This document shows positions 7,764-17,658 of a stretch of DNA of 64,000 nucleotides, piece after piece. This DNA comes from Paludibacteraceae bacterium (GTDB taxonomy: Bacteria > Bacteroidota > Bacteroidia > Bacteroidales > Paludibacteraceae): the NCBI GenBank assembly GCA_024401645.1, contig JAKSKR010000005.1, positions 1 through 64,000 of the forward strand, written 5' to 3'. Each line of letters opens with the position of its first letter. Within the stretch, counting starts at the first letter, position 1. The translations under genes and the position numbers were made by a program. The notes below the pieces were generated by a model. The model made no database searches and had not been told where the DNA came from. It worked only from the letters and a program-made list of their open reading frames with translations.

Positions 7764-10370
7764 TTAGCTCTTTATGTGAACATCGCGCTGTGGGAACGGT
7801 ATTTCTATGTTGTTGGCGTTCAGTGTCTCGTAAATGGTTTCCTTCACGGCACTGGTTATTTTGAAGCGGTTTATGACCGGAACCCACATCGTAACCAGCA
7901 TATCTACACTACTGTCTGCCATTTCGCTAACCACAATGGTAACCCCCTTGTTGGTGTCTATCACATCGTCGCCGTTAATGTTCTTGTGGTTAAGGGCCAA
8001 GATGGCCTTGGTCAATATTTCCCTTACCTGCTTTATGTTGGTACCATAGGCCACCCCAAAGTTCACCTTGGCAAGCTCGTAGGTGTTGGTTCTGGTCAGA
8101 TTCTTGAAATTCTTGTTGAGCAGCGCACTGTTCAAGAAGGCTATAACCGAGCCATCTGATGCGTGAATCTGCGTACTTTGGTACGATATGCTTTCTACCC
8201 TACCACGCACACCGTCGCATTCTACCCAATCGCCAATCTTAATGCGGCCCGCCATAAGGGTAAGTCCATAGAAGAAATTCTCTAGGAGGTCTTTCATGGC
8301 AAAACCCACACCGGTAGCCAAGCCCGCCGTCACAATTGAAATGCCCGACTTTGGCACCTGCAGAATGATTAAGACCAAGATGAAGTAACCACCCCACACC
8401 ACAATTGACGACAGGCTGTTTACAAGCCCAATGTTGGCTGCCGTGTTTCCGTGGTCTTGCCTTCTTTCGCAACGGTCGCGGTAAAAGGCCTTGAAGAGGT
8501 AGTTTATGAAACGGAAGAGGAAGGCAAGGGCAACAACAACGGTCAACTTAAAAATGGAGAGCTGAACCACCCCCTCGACATCGACGAAATTGGTGAAGAA
8601 AACCTGCTTACATATTTCCGTCAAGTTGAAGATGTTGGCAGACCAGAAAATACTGAACAAAACCGAGAACGTTCCCAACATTGGCACAATGCACTGGTTG
8701 CAAAGGTCGTAGAACCAAGTGTTTCTTATATACCGCCATTGGCTGTTCTTATTGTTGAGGTCTATCTCCTTGCTCAATGCCGGCACCTCGTCTTTCAGGA
8801 CTTTGCCATCGGCCAACAGTTGCTTAAACGACTCGCGCAACTTCGTCACATTGTCTTTCCGAATGCGGCGGGTCAGCACATTGTTTCCATAGTTTTTCAA
8901 CACCACGAACATGCTGGTAATGGTGTGCACGAAGGTGAGCTGAAACAACCACCATATCAACATCTGCACAGCCAGAAGCGTGTAGCCGACCAACGAACTG
9001 ACGCAACAAACCAACATAACACCCAACGAGATGTAGGAATAGATCTTCTCGGTTTTAGGCAAGCCCTTAATGGAGGTGCGTGTTTCCCTATATTGCCAGA
9101 AAGTGAACACCAACAGAATGGGCGGATATATGAGATTGATGGTGTTGTTGGGAATGAACATGATACGGAAAATGATGATGATGAAACCCATCAAAATCAT
9201 AGGCATATAGGCTTTGAAACCATTCTTGGTCTGCTGTCCGTTAAGGCGCACCAATAGCGAAACCAGCGTTATGCCCAGCAGCCACGCAAACTCAATGAGC
9301 AGACGGGTGGCCATTACAATAAAGCTGTAGCTCATACTGCTGCTGACGAACATGACGGTAACGGCAAAAATGATGACACCAACAGCCATAACCAACCATG
9401 GTTTCTTTTCGTCGAAGTCTTTAATGTTGAACCGCTTGGTCCGCTTATGAACATAAGGCATTATCTTGGTCACCAACAGGAAACCCAATGCAACCGACAT
9501 GGCCATATAGAGAATAACCGTCAGTATCAGTCCGAAAATGATTTCACCACCCCAACCAGACTGCAAGTTTGCCTTCGACTCGTTGAAATACTTGTCTTGA
9601 AACTCCGTATAGACGAATTTAGACTGCTTACGGAAATCTCTTAACAGCTTAAAGTAATTCTCGTTGCCGTTGAGGAAGATGTTGTTCTGCAACTCAACAT
9701 ACTTCTTCGCCGCATAGTCGTTCGACTTTTTCAGCCTTCTAACCACAGTTTCGTTATTCTCGCGATCGACGGCTATTTTCTGCCTCACCTTATACAGGTT
9801 GTCCAACAACCTCGTAGCATAGCCAATGCACGAGTCCCTATCGGCCCTGGCAACGGGCGACAACATCGACAACGAGTCGCGTTGGAACTCGCCGAAACGG
9901 ACACTGTCTTCATTGGTTATTTTTGCGCCAGGCAACGTGTCGGCCCCACCAGTGCCAATGCGCGGGGGCAATGCTTTCAGCGAGGCTATCAGGCTTTCGT
10001 AACGTTCAATTTCAGACTCGATATAGGTCACAATTTTGTCGTAAGGGGCCTGGTTGCCCATAAACGTGTTGTACTGGTCGGTGGCAGCATGGCAAGCATA
10101 GGCAATGTCGAAGGTGTAGTTGGTCTGCTGCGAATAGAGCATAAGGGCAGTCTGGCTACTTTTCTGCATCAGTTCAACGGTTTTCTCGTGCTGCTCTTCC
10201 GCCATCTCTTCATATTTGGCTATCAGCCTTTTCTGCTCCTTGTGCTTTTGCAACAGTTCTGCCTTCAAAACGGCAATGGTCAGTTGCATGTCTTCCTCCT
10301 GAAGGACGGCATGCGCACTTAAACACGTAAAGAATGCTATGAGGATGGCTAACAGTCGATTGGTCTTCAT
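7764..10370 (-). CDS. MscS-family mechanosensitive channel, large form
   Basis: An 868-residue protein with a signal peptide (residues 1-21, ending AHA) and a large periplasmic alpha-helical region (about 22-270). Several membrane helices follow (about 280-300, 325-345, 355-375, 390-440, 455-490, 555-580, 605-625), leading to the conserved MscS pore helix and beta domain near residues 660-760: GISIVTAGLATGVGFAMKDL, then FFYGLTLMAGRIKIGDWVEC. The size and extra helices fit the MscK/MscM-like subgroup rather than the 280-residue MscS. Such channels open on membrane tension and release solutes on hypo-osmotic shock. It stands alone, with its own -7 box. Confidence 0.93.
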   Translation of the reverse strand: MKTNRLLAILIAFFTCLSAHAVLQEEDMQLTIAVLKAELLQKHKEQKRLIAKYEEMAEEQHEKTVELMQKSSQTALMLYSQQTNYTFDIAYACHAATDQYNTFMGNQAPYDKIVTYIESEIERYESLIASLKALPPRIGTGGADTLPGAKITNEDSVRFGEFQRDSLSMLSPVARADRDSCIGYATRLLDNLYKVRQKIAVDRENNETVVRRLKKSNDYAAKKYVELQNNIFLNGNENYFKLLRDFRKQSKFVYTEFQDKYFNESKANLQSGWGGEIIFGLILTVILYMAMSVALGFLLVTKIMPYVHKRTKRFNIKDFDEKKPWLVMAVGVIIFAVTVMFVSSSMSYSFIVMATRLLIEFAWLLGITLVSLLVRLNGQQTKNGFKAYMPMILMGFIIIIFRIMFIPNNTINLIYPPILLVFTFWQYRETRTSIKGLPKTEKIYSYISLGVMLVCCVSSLVGYTLLAVQMLIWWLFQLTFVHTITSMFVVLKNYGNNVLTRRIRKDNVTKLRESFKQLLADGKVLKDEVPALSKEIDLNNKNSQWRYIRNTWFYDLCNQCIVPMLGTFSVLFSIFWSANIFNLTEICKQVFFTNFVDVEGVVQLSIFKLTVVVALAFLFRFINYLFKAFYRDRCERRQDHGNTAANIGLVNSLSSIVVWGGYFILVLIILQVPKSGISIVTAGLATGVGFAMKDLLENFFYGLTLMAGRIKIGDWVECDGVRGRVESISYQSTQIHASDGSVIAFLNSALLNKNFKNLTRTNTYELAKVNFGVAYGTNIKQVREILTKAILALNHKNINGDDVIDTNKGVTIVVSEMADSSVDMLVTMWVPVINRFKITSAVKETIYETLNANNIEIPFPQRDVHIKS

Positions 10371-10389
10371 TTATCTTTTCCTTTTTTTA

Positions 10390-10397
10390 CAAAGATA
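10390..10397 (-). promoter_or_regulatory. -7 box of the MscS-type channel
   Basis: Reads TATCTTTG on the minus strand, 20 bases upstream of the ATG at 10370. Confidence 0.6.
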
Positions 10398-10446
10398 GTC
10401 AAATCGGGGCAGAAACTAAACACCCACACCCAAGTCTGCACTCCTT

Positions 10447-13400
10447 TCAACATGTCCACTGGCAGTGGCTTAACCAGAAATGAGATGGGACGTCGGCAAA
10501 GAGGGCTATGGCATAGAACCGCCAGCTGGCTTTGCCACGTTGCAACCTAACCTGTGGCGAAAGCGCATGCTGCCACTGCACTGCCGACACCATGCGCCAG
10601 TCTACCAAGTTATTGCTTGCCAGAACGTAAAGTCCGGAATAGACAGGAGCGCCACCTGCCAACTCGCCACGCAAGTGCAAACGGTTAAGATGCTTGAAAT
10701 TCAAGTGCAAAGGCGCAAACGGACGCGAGACCAAGGCTATGGGACGGAACCCGCTTTCCATTTCAGCAGTCAGCTGGCACAATGCATTCCCATCGGCCTC
10801 CTTCCTTACGCCCAAGCCACCCGAAAAGGAGTAGAAACTATCGCTAACCGTAAACCACTGCTGGTTGGGGAAACTATAGACATAGGTCAGCGGCACGCCA
10901 TTGGCTGCCGAACTGATCAGCAGCTCGTGGTGGCGTGCATCGTAACCCAAGGCAACATTTTGGGTTAAGAACTGATTGATGCCCTTTGGTGAAACAAGGT
11001 GCTCATCGGCCAGACGTGCCGATTCGCTCAACAAGGCACTGCCACCCTTGCACAAGCTTGCCAACGATGGGCTTGCCCACATTGCCGAACAAACGCCACC
11101 TGTAGCCAACGCATCTAGCCGCTGCACCTCTCGCCCTTTCAGGAGTTTGACGCCACCCTCGGCCAAGAAGACGATACCGAACGGGGTCGATAGCACACGG
11201 CTACCCACGTTCACCTCGGCACTTATAGGAATCTGCCGACTATAGAATGCCTCGCTGCCCAACTCCATGCACCAGATGCCGTTTCCGGTAAACACGCACA
11301 ACGGGTATTGCCCTGTCTGCACTGCGCTAATTTCGCGCAAAGCCACCTCGGCTGCCGTTATGGGCGCCCCAAAATGGAAAGCCAGTTCAGGTGGAAAGAC
11401 ATAAGGATTGTCGACCTCACTCACCATTAGCAAATCGGACTGAAGTAGGCGACCTTGCGAGCCAGCGCCCTGCTGTTCGCCAATGGGTTGGCTAAACGTT
11501 TGCCCATCGGCAGCCTTCATGCGGTTCACCACATCGGTGCTGACCGCAGAGCCACCAGTTAGCGGCAGATAGGCACCTTGGGCAGAATTCATGCCGTCGC
11601 TTTCGGCCAAATGAATGGCAAAGGAAAAATTGAATCCGCCCGACGGATGCATGGCAAAGCCTACCGAACGCCAATCGCCACCCTCGTTCTGGAAGAACAG
11701 CGTGCACTGGTCGCACCGGCTGTCGGGGAAAGAGACAAAACGCGGCAAGGCTTGCCAAACGTTGTCGCCGGCATCGGTAAACCGCTGTTGGTAACGCAAG
11801 GTGCGGTAGTGGTAAAGAAACGACTTGCCGTTGGCTATGCGAAACTGCACAATCACCTGGCGGCTAACGCGCTTGTCCAACTGCCCCACACAACGCACGA
11901 AAGGCGTGCCGCCCAGTCCGTTAACGGCTAGGCGTTCGGTAACGTAGTCGTTAAGCCTTGCCTCAACATATTGGCGAATGTAACCCGCCGCAACGCTGCT
12001 TAACGTGTAGTTAACCACCGGGTTGCCCTTAATGGTAGATGAGCAGTTCCACAAATGAAGGCGCTGGTTGTAGGCCATGAGTCCACCACAGGAAATAGAC
12101 AGGTGACCTGCCAAGTCGGCATTCAACAGTTCGCCCGAAGTTAAGGTAGAAAAATTGACCGTCTTCGTTTCCTTTTCCTGCCTGTCGGTCATGTCAAATT
12201 CAACCGCCTTGTAGAGTAACCAGCTTGCCACGTCGGCAGCCGAAGGTAAGTATTCGGTAAGCCCCTCGCGGTGGTAAGGCGCATGCTTCAAGGCCAAGCG
12301 GTAATAGGCAGTGTTGCCTTCGACCAAACCCTGCGTGGCATAGTCAATGCCATAGTGGTGAATGGTGTGAAGGAACTGAAACTCGGCACTTGCCAACCTG
12401 TACATAGAAACCGGTGGGCTTACAAAATAGACCGCCTTGCGGAACACTTCAGACCCGCCACCCGGCACGGTTGGTTTGGTGAATGTGAGCTGCTGCACCC
12501 ACTGGCGACGCACATGGCACGAAAGAACGGCATTAACATCGGCTGTGGGCTGAATGCCATTTGCCGAGAACTGGCGGATGCAGATCTTGTCGCGGTTGAA
12601 AAGGACATCGATGTCGGTTTCCGGATCGAACAGATGCGGACCGCGCATCATGTAGTCGGTCGGCAAGTCTTCACACCCCAAATGCAACAAAAGGGGCTCG
12701 GACGGACACGTGAAGGAGCCGTCGGCCAGCTGCCACGCACTACACACCAGCACATAACCTTCGCGGTAAGTGGCAGACGACTGCATAAGTGCCTCATATT
12801 CGCCCGCCATAGCCTCTAGCACCTGCTTGCCTTGGGCTTCGCCAAACACCAAATTGCCCCACTGTTTAGGCGTGTTGTTGGTGCCCTGGTTGAGTACCAC
12901 CCCACTCTCGGTGTCGGCATTCAGCAGCTCGTCGGGATACTGCCGGTTGGCTTGCTCGCGGTAGTAACACCCTTCTAAATTCTCGCCACGAACCGGAAGG
13001 GTGAACGAAAGCAATGAGCCAGACGACGTGTAGCGCCCATGAACGGAATAGTTGACAGCCGGTGGCGAATCGGCAGCCGTCGTTTCTTCCACATAAGCCG
13101 TTCCGTTGAAACGGAACACACGCAAATTTGGGGTAGACACACAACAGAAATTGCCAATAAACGCAATGTGTACCTGCAGGGCGTCGGCCAACAATGTTCC
13201 ACTGGGCAACGCCACCAACACCTGCCACATGGGGGCTGACGCACCAAGGGCTGATGCCGCTACCTGAAAGTTGCCGTCGGCCAACCTGCGCACGGCAACC
13301 AGCTGGGTGGCAGTTGGCATTTGGTGCACACAGGTTTGTATGAGGTCTGCCCCTTCGGCATAAGCCTCGTGGCACGGCTGCTTCTGGCCAACCGTCTTCC

Positions 13401-13515
13401 AACCACCGCCTTGCGGACGAAGGTTAAGCACCGTTTCGCAATGTTCGGGTTTCGACAAGGTGGCGGGCACATTGCGCACAATGCCCTGCGGGTGTATTTC
13501 TAGTGTGTCTTTCAT
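10447..13515 (-). CDS. Phage-type virion protein, probably a head-tail/tail stabilisation component
   Basis: A 1022-residue protein, mostly beta, with no signal peptide or membrane segment. It begins four bases inside the portal gene (ATGA overlap). The middle section (about residues 700-800) carries V-x-x-G-x-R-V-L-S-T-P-F-G-I-V-F-L-A-E-G-G-V-K-L-L, which resembles repeat blades of phage packaged-DNA-stabilisation or tail-hub proteins that follow portal genes. That assignment is inference from fold impression and position. The DNA is GC-rich like the two genes upstream. The frame is intact with no internal stop. What is certain is co-transcription with portal and terminase genes. Confidence 0.6.
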   Translation of the reverse strand: MKDTLEIHPQGIVRNVPATLSKPEHCETVLNLRPQGGGWKTVGQKQPCHEAYAEGADLIQTCVHQMPTATQLVAVRRLADGNFQVAASALGASAPMWQVLVALPSGTLLADALQVHIAFIGNFCCVSTPNLRVFRFNGTAYVEETTAADSPPAVNYSVHGRYTSSGSLLSFTLPVRGENLEGCYYREQANRQYPDELLNADTESGVVLNQGTNNTPKQWGNLVFGEAQGKQVLEAMAGEYEALMQSSATYREGYVLVCSAWQLADGSFTCPSEPLLLHLGCEDLPTDYMMRGPHLFDPETDIDVLFNRDKICIRQFSANGIQPTADVNAVLSCHVRRQWVQQLTFTKPTVPGGGSEVFRKAVYFVSPPVSMYRLASAEFQFLHTIHHYGIDYATQGLVEGNTAYYRLALKHAPYHREGLTEYLPSAADVASWLLYKAVEFDMTDRQEKETKTVNFSTLTSGELLNADLAGHLSISCGGLMAYNQRLHLWNCSSTIKGNPVVNYTLSSVAAGYIRQYVEARLNDYVTERLAVNGLGGTPFVRCVGQLDKRVSRQVIVQFRIANGKSFLYHYRTLRYQQRFTDAGDNVWQALPRFVSFPDSRCDQCTLFFQNEGGDWRSVGFAMHPSGGFNFSFAIHLAESDGMNSAQGAYLPLTGGSAVSTDVVNRMKAADGQTFSQPIGEQQGAGSQGRLLQSDLLMVSEVDNPYVFPPELAFHFGAPITAAEVALREISAVQTGQYPLCVFTGNGIWCMELGSEAFYSRQIPISAEVNVGSRVLSTPFGIVFLAEGGVKLLKGREVQRLDALATGGVCSAMWASPSLASLCKGGSALLSESARLADEHLVSPKGINQFLTQNVALGYDARHHELLISSAANGVPLTYVYSFPNQQWFTVSDSFYSFSGGLGVRKEADGNALCQLTAEMESGFRPIALVSRPFAPLHLNFKHLNRLHLRGELAGGAPVYSGLYVLASNNLVDWRMVSAVQWQHALSPQVRLQRGKASWRFYAIALFADVPSHFWLSHCQWTC

Positions 13516-15323
13516 GTTTCTATCGGTATGTTTTGTTGTTTAGCACGAATGGATTGCAGAATGCGGTCGGCAAACGGAAGGGAACTGTTCTCGAGGAACG
13601 TGTCGAGGGTGATGTGCTGGCTGCGCAACAACTCGAGCAAGGTATCGTCAATCATGGCACGGAAGGCAGGCGTGCTGCTGCCCTGCACAATGGCGTTGTC
13701 GAAATCGACATTACGCACCTTTTCAGGATCGTAGTAATGCGCCGCCTCGCTATAGTCGCCACCTGCCGAACCTATGAAGTGCCCAACCGTGTAGTACTGC
13801 CCAATGAGCTGCAGCAAACGCTTGTCGCGCAACTGCAGGAACTGGTTGAAGCTGGCCACATAGTCGAGCGTGTTTACCGAACTGTTTTGGCTCTGCTGCG
13901 CATATAACGACGATGGCGTACCAGCCGTTGGCGCCTTACCCTGAATGGCACCATGCACCCCGCCAATATCGGCCATCAGCCGCAACTGCATCTCAATCAT
14001 TTGGTTCAGGCCGGGATGCAAGGCGTTGCTCGAAATCTGTTGCGGAATCTGTGCACCGGCCCTGGCCTTAATCTTAATTACGCCATTGTAGCGCGCCCAC
14101 TCGTCGGCAATGTCTTCTAACGTATAGTCGTCGGGGATGCACTCTTCGGGCACCAACAGCACACCCTTTGCCGATGCCGAGTTGATGAAGTCGAACAGAA
14201 TCATGTTCCTATTAATGATTTTCTGCTGGTCAATCAAGTCTTCCACCAATCCCCAGCACTCGCCATCGACCAACGGGTAGAACGTAAAGACAAACGGATG
14301 CATGCCGTGCAGGTAAGGCGAATCGCCCTCGTAAAGCGTATGGCCGTCGGGACTTAAGTGATAACACCGCCAAACGGGCGCATACTGTTGCTGAAATTCC
14401 ACTAAACACGGCGCCTCGCCCAAATTTTCGGCCTTAATGCGGCGGCGTTCATTCTCTTGTTCAAGCACCTTCAAATCGGCTATGGGGCGCAGTTCGTACG
14501 AACCCGTTGCAAAGTCGTGGCAATAGAGGCGCCATGCACATTCCTTACGCCAAACCTCAACCACACGGCACTTGCCTGGCACCAACGGCAACAGCACCGA
14601 CAAACTTGCAGGGCGCGGATTGGCAACCGACGGCATGGCACTTGCCACTGCACGGCCCAACGGCAACACTCCCCCAATTTGGCCAGCATAGATGCTACGC
14701 AGACGTTCCTCGTCGGCAGGGCAATGGGCATAGGTTGCCACCAAGTCGTCTACATCCAAGTCGAGCAATTCGCCCACCACCGAAACGTCGTCGCCTTGAA
14801 TGTCCTCCATATTGGGGTCGACAAAGAAACGGTTTGCCGAAACGGCCCTGAAACGCGGAATGGCCCTCTGCCGGGCACCGTCGAGCGAGAAACTGGTTCG
14901 GTAAACGCAATTGCCACTCAACAGAAATTCTTCTAGCGCTCGGGCATCGCGGTTCAGGCTGTCGTTCATAAACAAGACCGATTCCAACGCTACGGTCATC
15001 ATCTCGGCACTCTGCTGGTCGGTGCGGTTACGCGCAAAGACCAAGGGTTTGACCGGATTGCTACGGAACTGACCTATAATGTTGCGCAAGGGAGGCCTAA
15101 TCATGTTCTGTTTAAGCGGCGCCCTACCCTGTTGCTGAATGTACTGTTCCTCGGTCATTGGCCTGCCGTTTACCACCACGGTGTCGCTCCACTGGCGGCC
15201 CCGGTAAAAGTTGACCGCACGCTGGCGGCGTTGGCGAAAATCGGTCAACGCACCATAGCACTTTGCCACCACATCGAGCAAGGCTAGGTTGCGCTGCAAT
15301 TCATCTTCTTTTCCCATATTCAT
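13512..15323 (-). CDS. Phage portal protein
   Basis: A 603-residue portal-like protein. Features shared with P22/crAss-type portals are the N-terminal helical DFRQRRQRAVNFYRGRQW, then a block RPPLRNIIGQFRSNPV and the wing region FFVDPNMEDIQGDDV. After these comes a long helix-rich C-terminal half with LNQMIEMQLRLMADIGGVHG. Portals form the dodecameric ring through which the terminase pumps DNA. It is read 22 bases after the terminase gene and overlaps the next gene by four bases, so translation is coupled. No capsid or scaffold gene follows, as would be expected in a phage. Confidence 0.8.
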   Translation of the reverse strand: MNMGKEDELQRNLALLDVVAKCYGALTDFRQRRQRAVNFYRGRQWSDTVVVNGRPMTEEQYIQQQGRAPLKQNMIRPPLRNIIGQFRSNPVKPLVFARNRTDQQSAEMMTVALESVLFMNDSLNRDARALEEFLLSGNCVYRTSFSLDGARQRAIPRFRAVSANRFFVDPNMEDIQGDDVSVVGELLDLDVDDLVATYAHCPADEERLRSIYAGQIGGVLPLGRAVASAMPSVANPRPASLSVLLPLVPGKCRVVEVWRKECAWRLYCHDFATGSYELRPIADLKVLEQENERRRIKAENLGEAPCLVEFQQQYAPVWRCYHLSPDGHTLYEGDSPYLHGMHPFVFTFYPLVDGECWGLVEDLIDQQKIINRNMILFDFINSASAKGVLLVPEECIPDDYTLEDIADEWARYNGVIKIKARAGAQIPQQISSNALHPGLNQMIEMQLRLMADIGGVHGAIQGKAPTAGTPSSLYAQQSQNSSVNTLDYVASFNQFLQLRDKRLLQLIGQYYTVGHFIGSAGGDYSEAAHYYDPEKVRNVDFDNAIVQGSSTPAFRAMIDDTLLELLRSQHITLDTFLENSSLPFADRILQSIRAKQQNIPIET

Positions 15324-15345
15324 TTCAAGTTATTAGTTTTAAGTT

Positions 15346-17424
15346 CTAAAAGCTGGCAACACCACCCGAACGTTGTCGGCCGGTTGCCTTTGAGCGCGTC
15401 AGCTTGCGTGGCATTGGCATTTCGCGCGTAGAAATGTAAAGCCCTATGGCCGTTGTGTCTATCAGGTCGTCGTGTTGACCAACAATGGCGCCAAGGCTAC
15501 CGTTAGGCTTCTTTTCCAACCAATCCATCTCGTCGCAACAGCGCATGTCGTGTTCCACATACTCGCCGTCGCGAATGGAAGCACGGCTTTGGTCGTAAGC
15601 CAGGTACTTTGTGCGCACGTTGGTGTGCCAACCATAGCGTTTGGTCACGCCGTCGCCAGCCACCTCGGGCGCCACACTGCGCATGTAAAGGTTGCCGTAA
15701 GAATTGGCAAGTTCGTCTATGACCGTAAAGAAGTGGTCGGCTCCATTGTCTTGAATGCAAATGGCGTCTTTGGTCTCAAGCGTGTTGCTTTCTATCACCA
15801 GCAGGGCGTTACCATACCAATGTGCTATTTGGGCCGCCTTCCATGCCAGCAAGTCGTGATCGATGTGTCCGCGCCACGTGGCAGCCCGTTCTAAAGCCCC
15901 ACCATGTTCTGCAAGCGAGGCCCGGTCGAACACCGAAATAATGCTCCAGTCAGCCTTTGCCGACAAGCCGCCTATGTCGACCACCACCAAGAAACGGTCG
16001 GTAACAGATTGAGGCGATTCGGCATCGGGGCGAATCCACACACGCAGTTCGTCACTCGCACTGTGTTGCTCGGTCAGGCGCAAGTTACGCAAGCAGGCAT
16101 CGCCCTTCTCGGCATCGCCCCGCAAGTTGCCCACCACCAAAGGCGCACAACACGTATGGCGGCAAGCCTCGACCTGCTCTTGCTCGTAATAGCGGTTGCT
16201 CTTGGCTTGGAAGGCTTCCGAATCGGAACCCGGATATTCGCTGCGCATCATAAAGTCGGAATACTGCAAACCGCGTTGGGTGTTGGCATACCAGGCAATC
16301 CCTTCCAACGTAGCCCCCTGCTGCCATTGCTTTTCCTGGTAGGAGCTGAACCCTTCTACCAGACGCTTGGCATCGGTAACCGCCGAAACGGGTAGGCCAT
16401 CGGCAGTGCGGGCTATAGACTGCCCACCCTCGGTATGCCGGAAGAGGGCATAATTCTCAATAGCAAACCAGGGGACGAACAAGGGGCGCATAACGCTGTC
16501 GCCAGCCACTGCCGCCAAGTAGTTCTTATGGAAGAAATTGCCAATGCCCTTTGCCGTGCTTTCCATCACAATCAGCGTTCCGCTCACGTAAGGCACCGTG
16601 CTGTAAAGGGCCTGCACCAAGTCTTCGGCAGACTTTGAAGGGGTAGACTTCCACAATCCGACCTCCGACAAGTGTAACATGGAAAAGTCGAACGAACGAA
16701 GCGCATCGGGAGTCTCGGCCGACGAGATTAAAATGCGACACTTGCGCTCGGGTATGTACTTGGTGTTACTCAAGTTTTCGAAACCCGTCATGGTGAAACG
16801 TGGCACCGACGTGGGGTAATTGGCAATGACCGACGACAACATTGCCCTGATGTTGATGGCCTGATTCTTCAACTGACTAACAATGGCCGAATGCCAACCT
16901 GTGTAGTGGTAAAGCTGTAGCCAAAGCATGTAGATTTGCGTTACCGTGCTGCCACCCCACTGCCGCGCCTTGACGATGATGACACGAATGGGCGTGCCCG
17001 CCAAACGCTGTTCCTCGTAGGCGTGCGCCGCACACCGCTGCCCGTAGTTCAACCGGAACGGAATCTGCCGCTTGCTCAACTTGTCTTGAATGGAGACACA
17101 ATGGAAACACCAGAACTCGAAATCGAACCGGAAGCGGATTTCCATCAACCGCTGCTTCAACGCATAGTCGGTAGTTGCCCTACTGCGTGCTGCCACCTGT
17201 TTGCCATTGGCATCTACATTGCGTAAGGGGTCCAAGTCCCCTACCTTCAAGCAAGGGAATTGCTGGCACATGGCTGTTGGCAGATAAAACGTGCTACCGT
17301 TTAGGCTAACCTTTTCGCGTGGGATCACCTGCATCAGCTCATCGCCAACAACAGGGTCGTATTGGCGGAAATAAAGCGACATGCGACGCTTATTCTCCGC
17401 CTCAATTTCGGGTGTGTATGTCAT
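15346..17424 (-). CDS. Phage terminase large subunit (TerL)
   Basis: A 692-residue packaging ATPase/nuclease. The Walker A-like KARQWGGST is at 152-160, a Walker B-like hydrophobic strand ends in SMLHLSEVGLW (248-258), and the coupling motif GTLIVMESTAKG is at 282-293. The linker signature YPGSDSEAF (397-405) is typical of TerL. The RNase H-like nuclease shows D483 in VVVDIGG, D492, and E545 in LLVIESN. Motor and nuclease residues therefore appear preserved. The gene has an ordinary host -7 box and begins a three-gene run with portal and a virion-type protein. No small terminase subunit or cos/pac region was recognised. Confidence 0.85.
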   Translation of the reverse strand: MTYTPEIEAENKRRMSLYFRQYDPVVGDELMQVIPREKVSLNGSTFYLPTAMCQQFPCLKVGDLDPLRNVDANGKQVAARSRATTDYALKQRLMEIRFRFDFEFWCFHCVSIQDKLSKRQIPFRLNYGQRCAAHAYEEQRLAGTPIRVIIVKARQWGGSTVTQIYMLWLQLYHYTGWHSAIVSQLKNQAINIRAMLSSVIANYPTSVPRFTMTGFENLSNTKYIPERKCRILISSAETPDALRSFDFSMLHLSEVGLWKSTPSKSAEDLVQALYSTVPYVSGTLIVMESTAKGIGNFFHKNYLAAVAGDSVMRPLFVPWFAIENYALFRHTEGGQSIARTADGLPVSAVTDAKRLVEGFSSYQEKQWQQGATLEGIAWYANTQRGLQYSDFMMRSEYPGSDSEAFQAKSNRYYEQEQVEACRHTCCAPLVVGNLRGDAEKGDACLRNLRLTEQHSASDELRVWIRPDAESPQSVTDRFLVVVDIGGLSAKADWSIISVFDRASLAEHGGALERAATWRGHIDHDLLAWKAAQIAHWYGNALLVIESNTLETKDAICIQDNGADHFFTVIDELANSYGNLYMRSVAPEVAGDGVTKRYGWHTNVRTKYLAYDQSRASIRDGEYVEHDMRCCDEMDWLEKKPNGSLGAIVGQHDDLIDTTAIGLYISTREMPMPRKLTRSKATGRQRSGGVASF

Positions 17425-17510
17425 AGTTATAAATTAAGTAACGGGGGGATTGCCAATTCTTCCTTCACATAATGCCGCAACCCCACGATTGGTATTTCTA
17501 AATTCGAATG

Positions 17511-17518
17511 CAAAGATA
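17511..17518 (-). promoter_or_regulatory. -7 box of the terminase/portal cassette
   Basis: Reads TATCTTTG on the minus strand, 87 bases before the TerL ATG. It is a host-type promoter in AT-rich DNA directly beside the GC-rich cassette. Confidence 0.55.
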
Positions 17519-17605
17519 TAGATTACAATCTACATTTTGCAAATTTTCCAATTTATTTTTTTACAAATAAACAGATAACGGACACATAGTTTAAATTTTC
17601 TTTTT

Positions 17606-17613
17606 TATATTTG
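17606..17613 (+). promoter_or_regulatory. -7 box for the 155-residue secreted protein
   Basis: TATATTTG, 45 bases before the ATG at 17659. Confidence 0.6.
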
Positions 17614-17658
17614 TACGTCAATATGTAACAATCTTAATGTTTTTAAAGAATTAGCATC

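Noticed and set aside
12271..14936. Long plus-strand frames opposite the phage-type genes
   Set aside because: They lie antisense to GC-rich genes with clear protein motifs, have no promoter and no recognisable domain.
10447..17424. A complete prophage
   Set aside because: No integrase, att repeats, capsid, tail fibres or regulators; only three structural/packaging genes are present.
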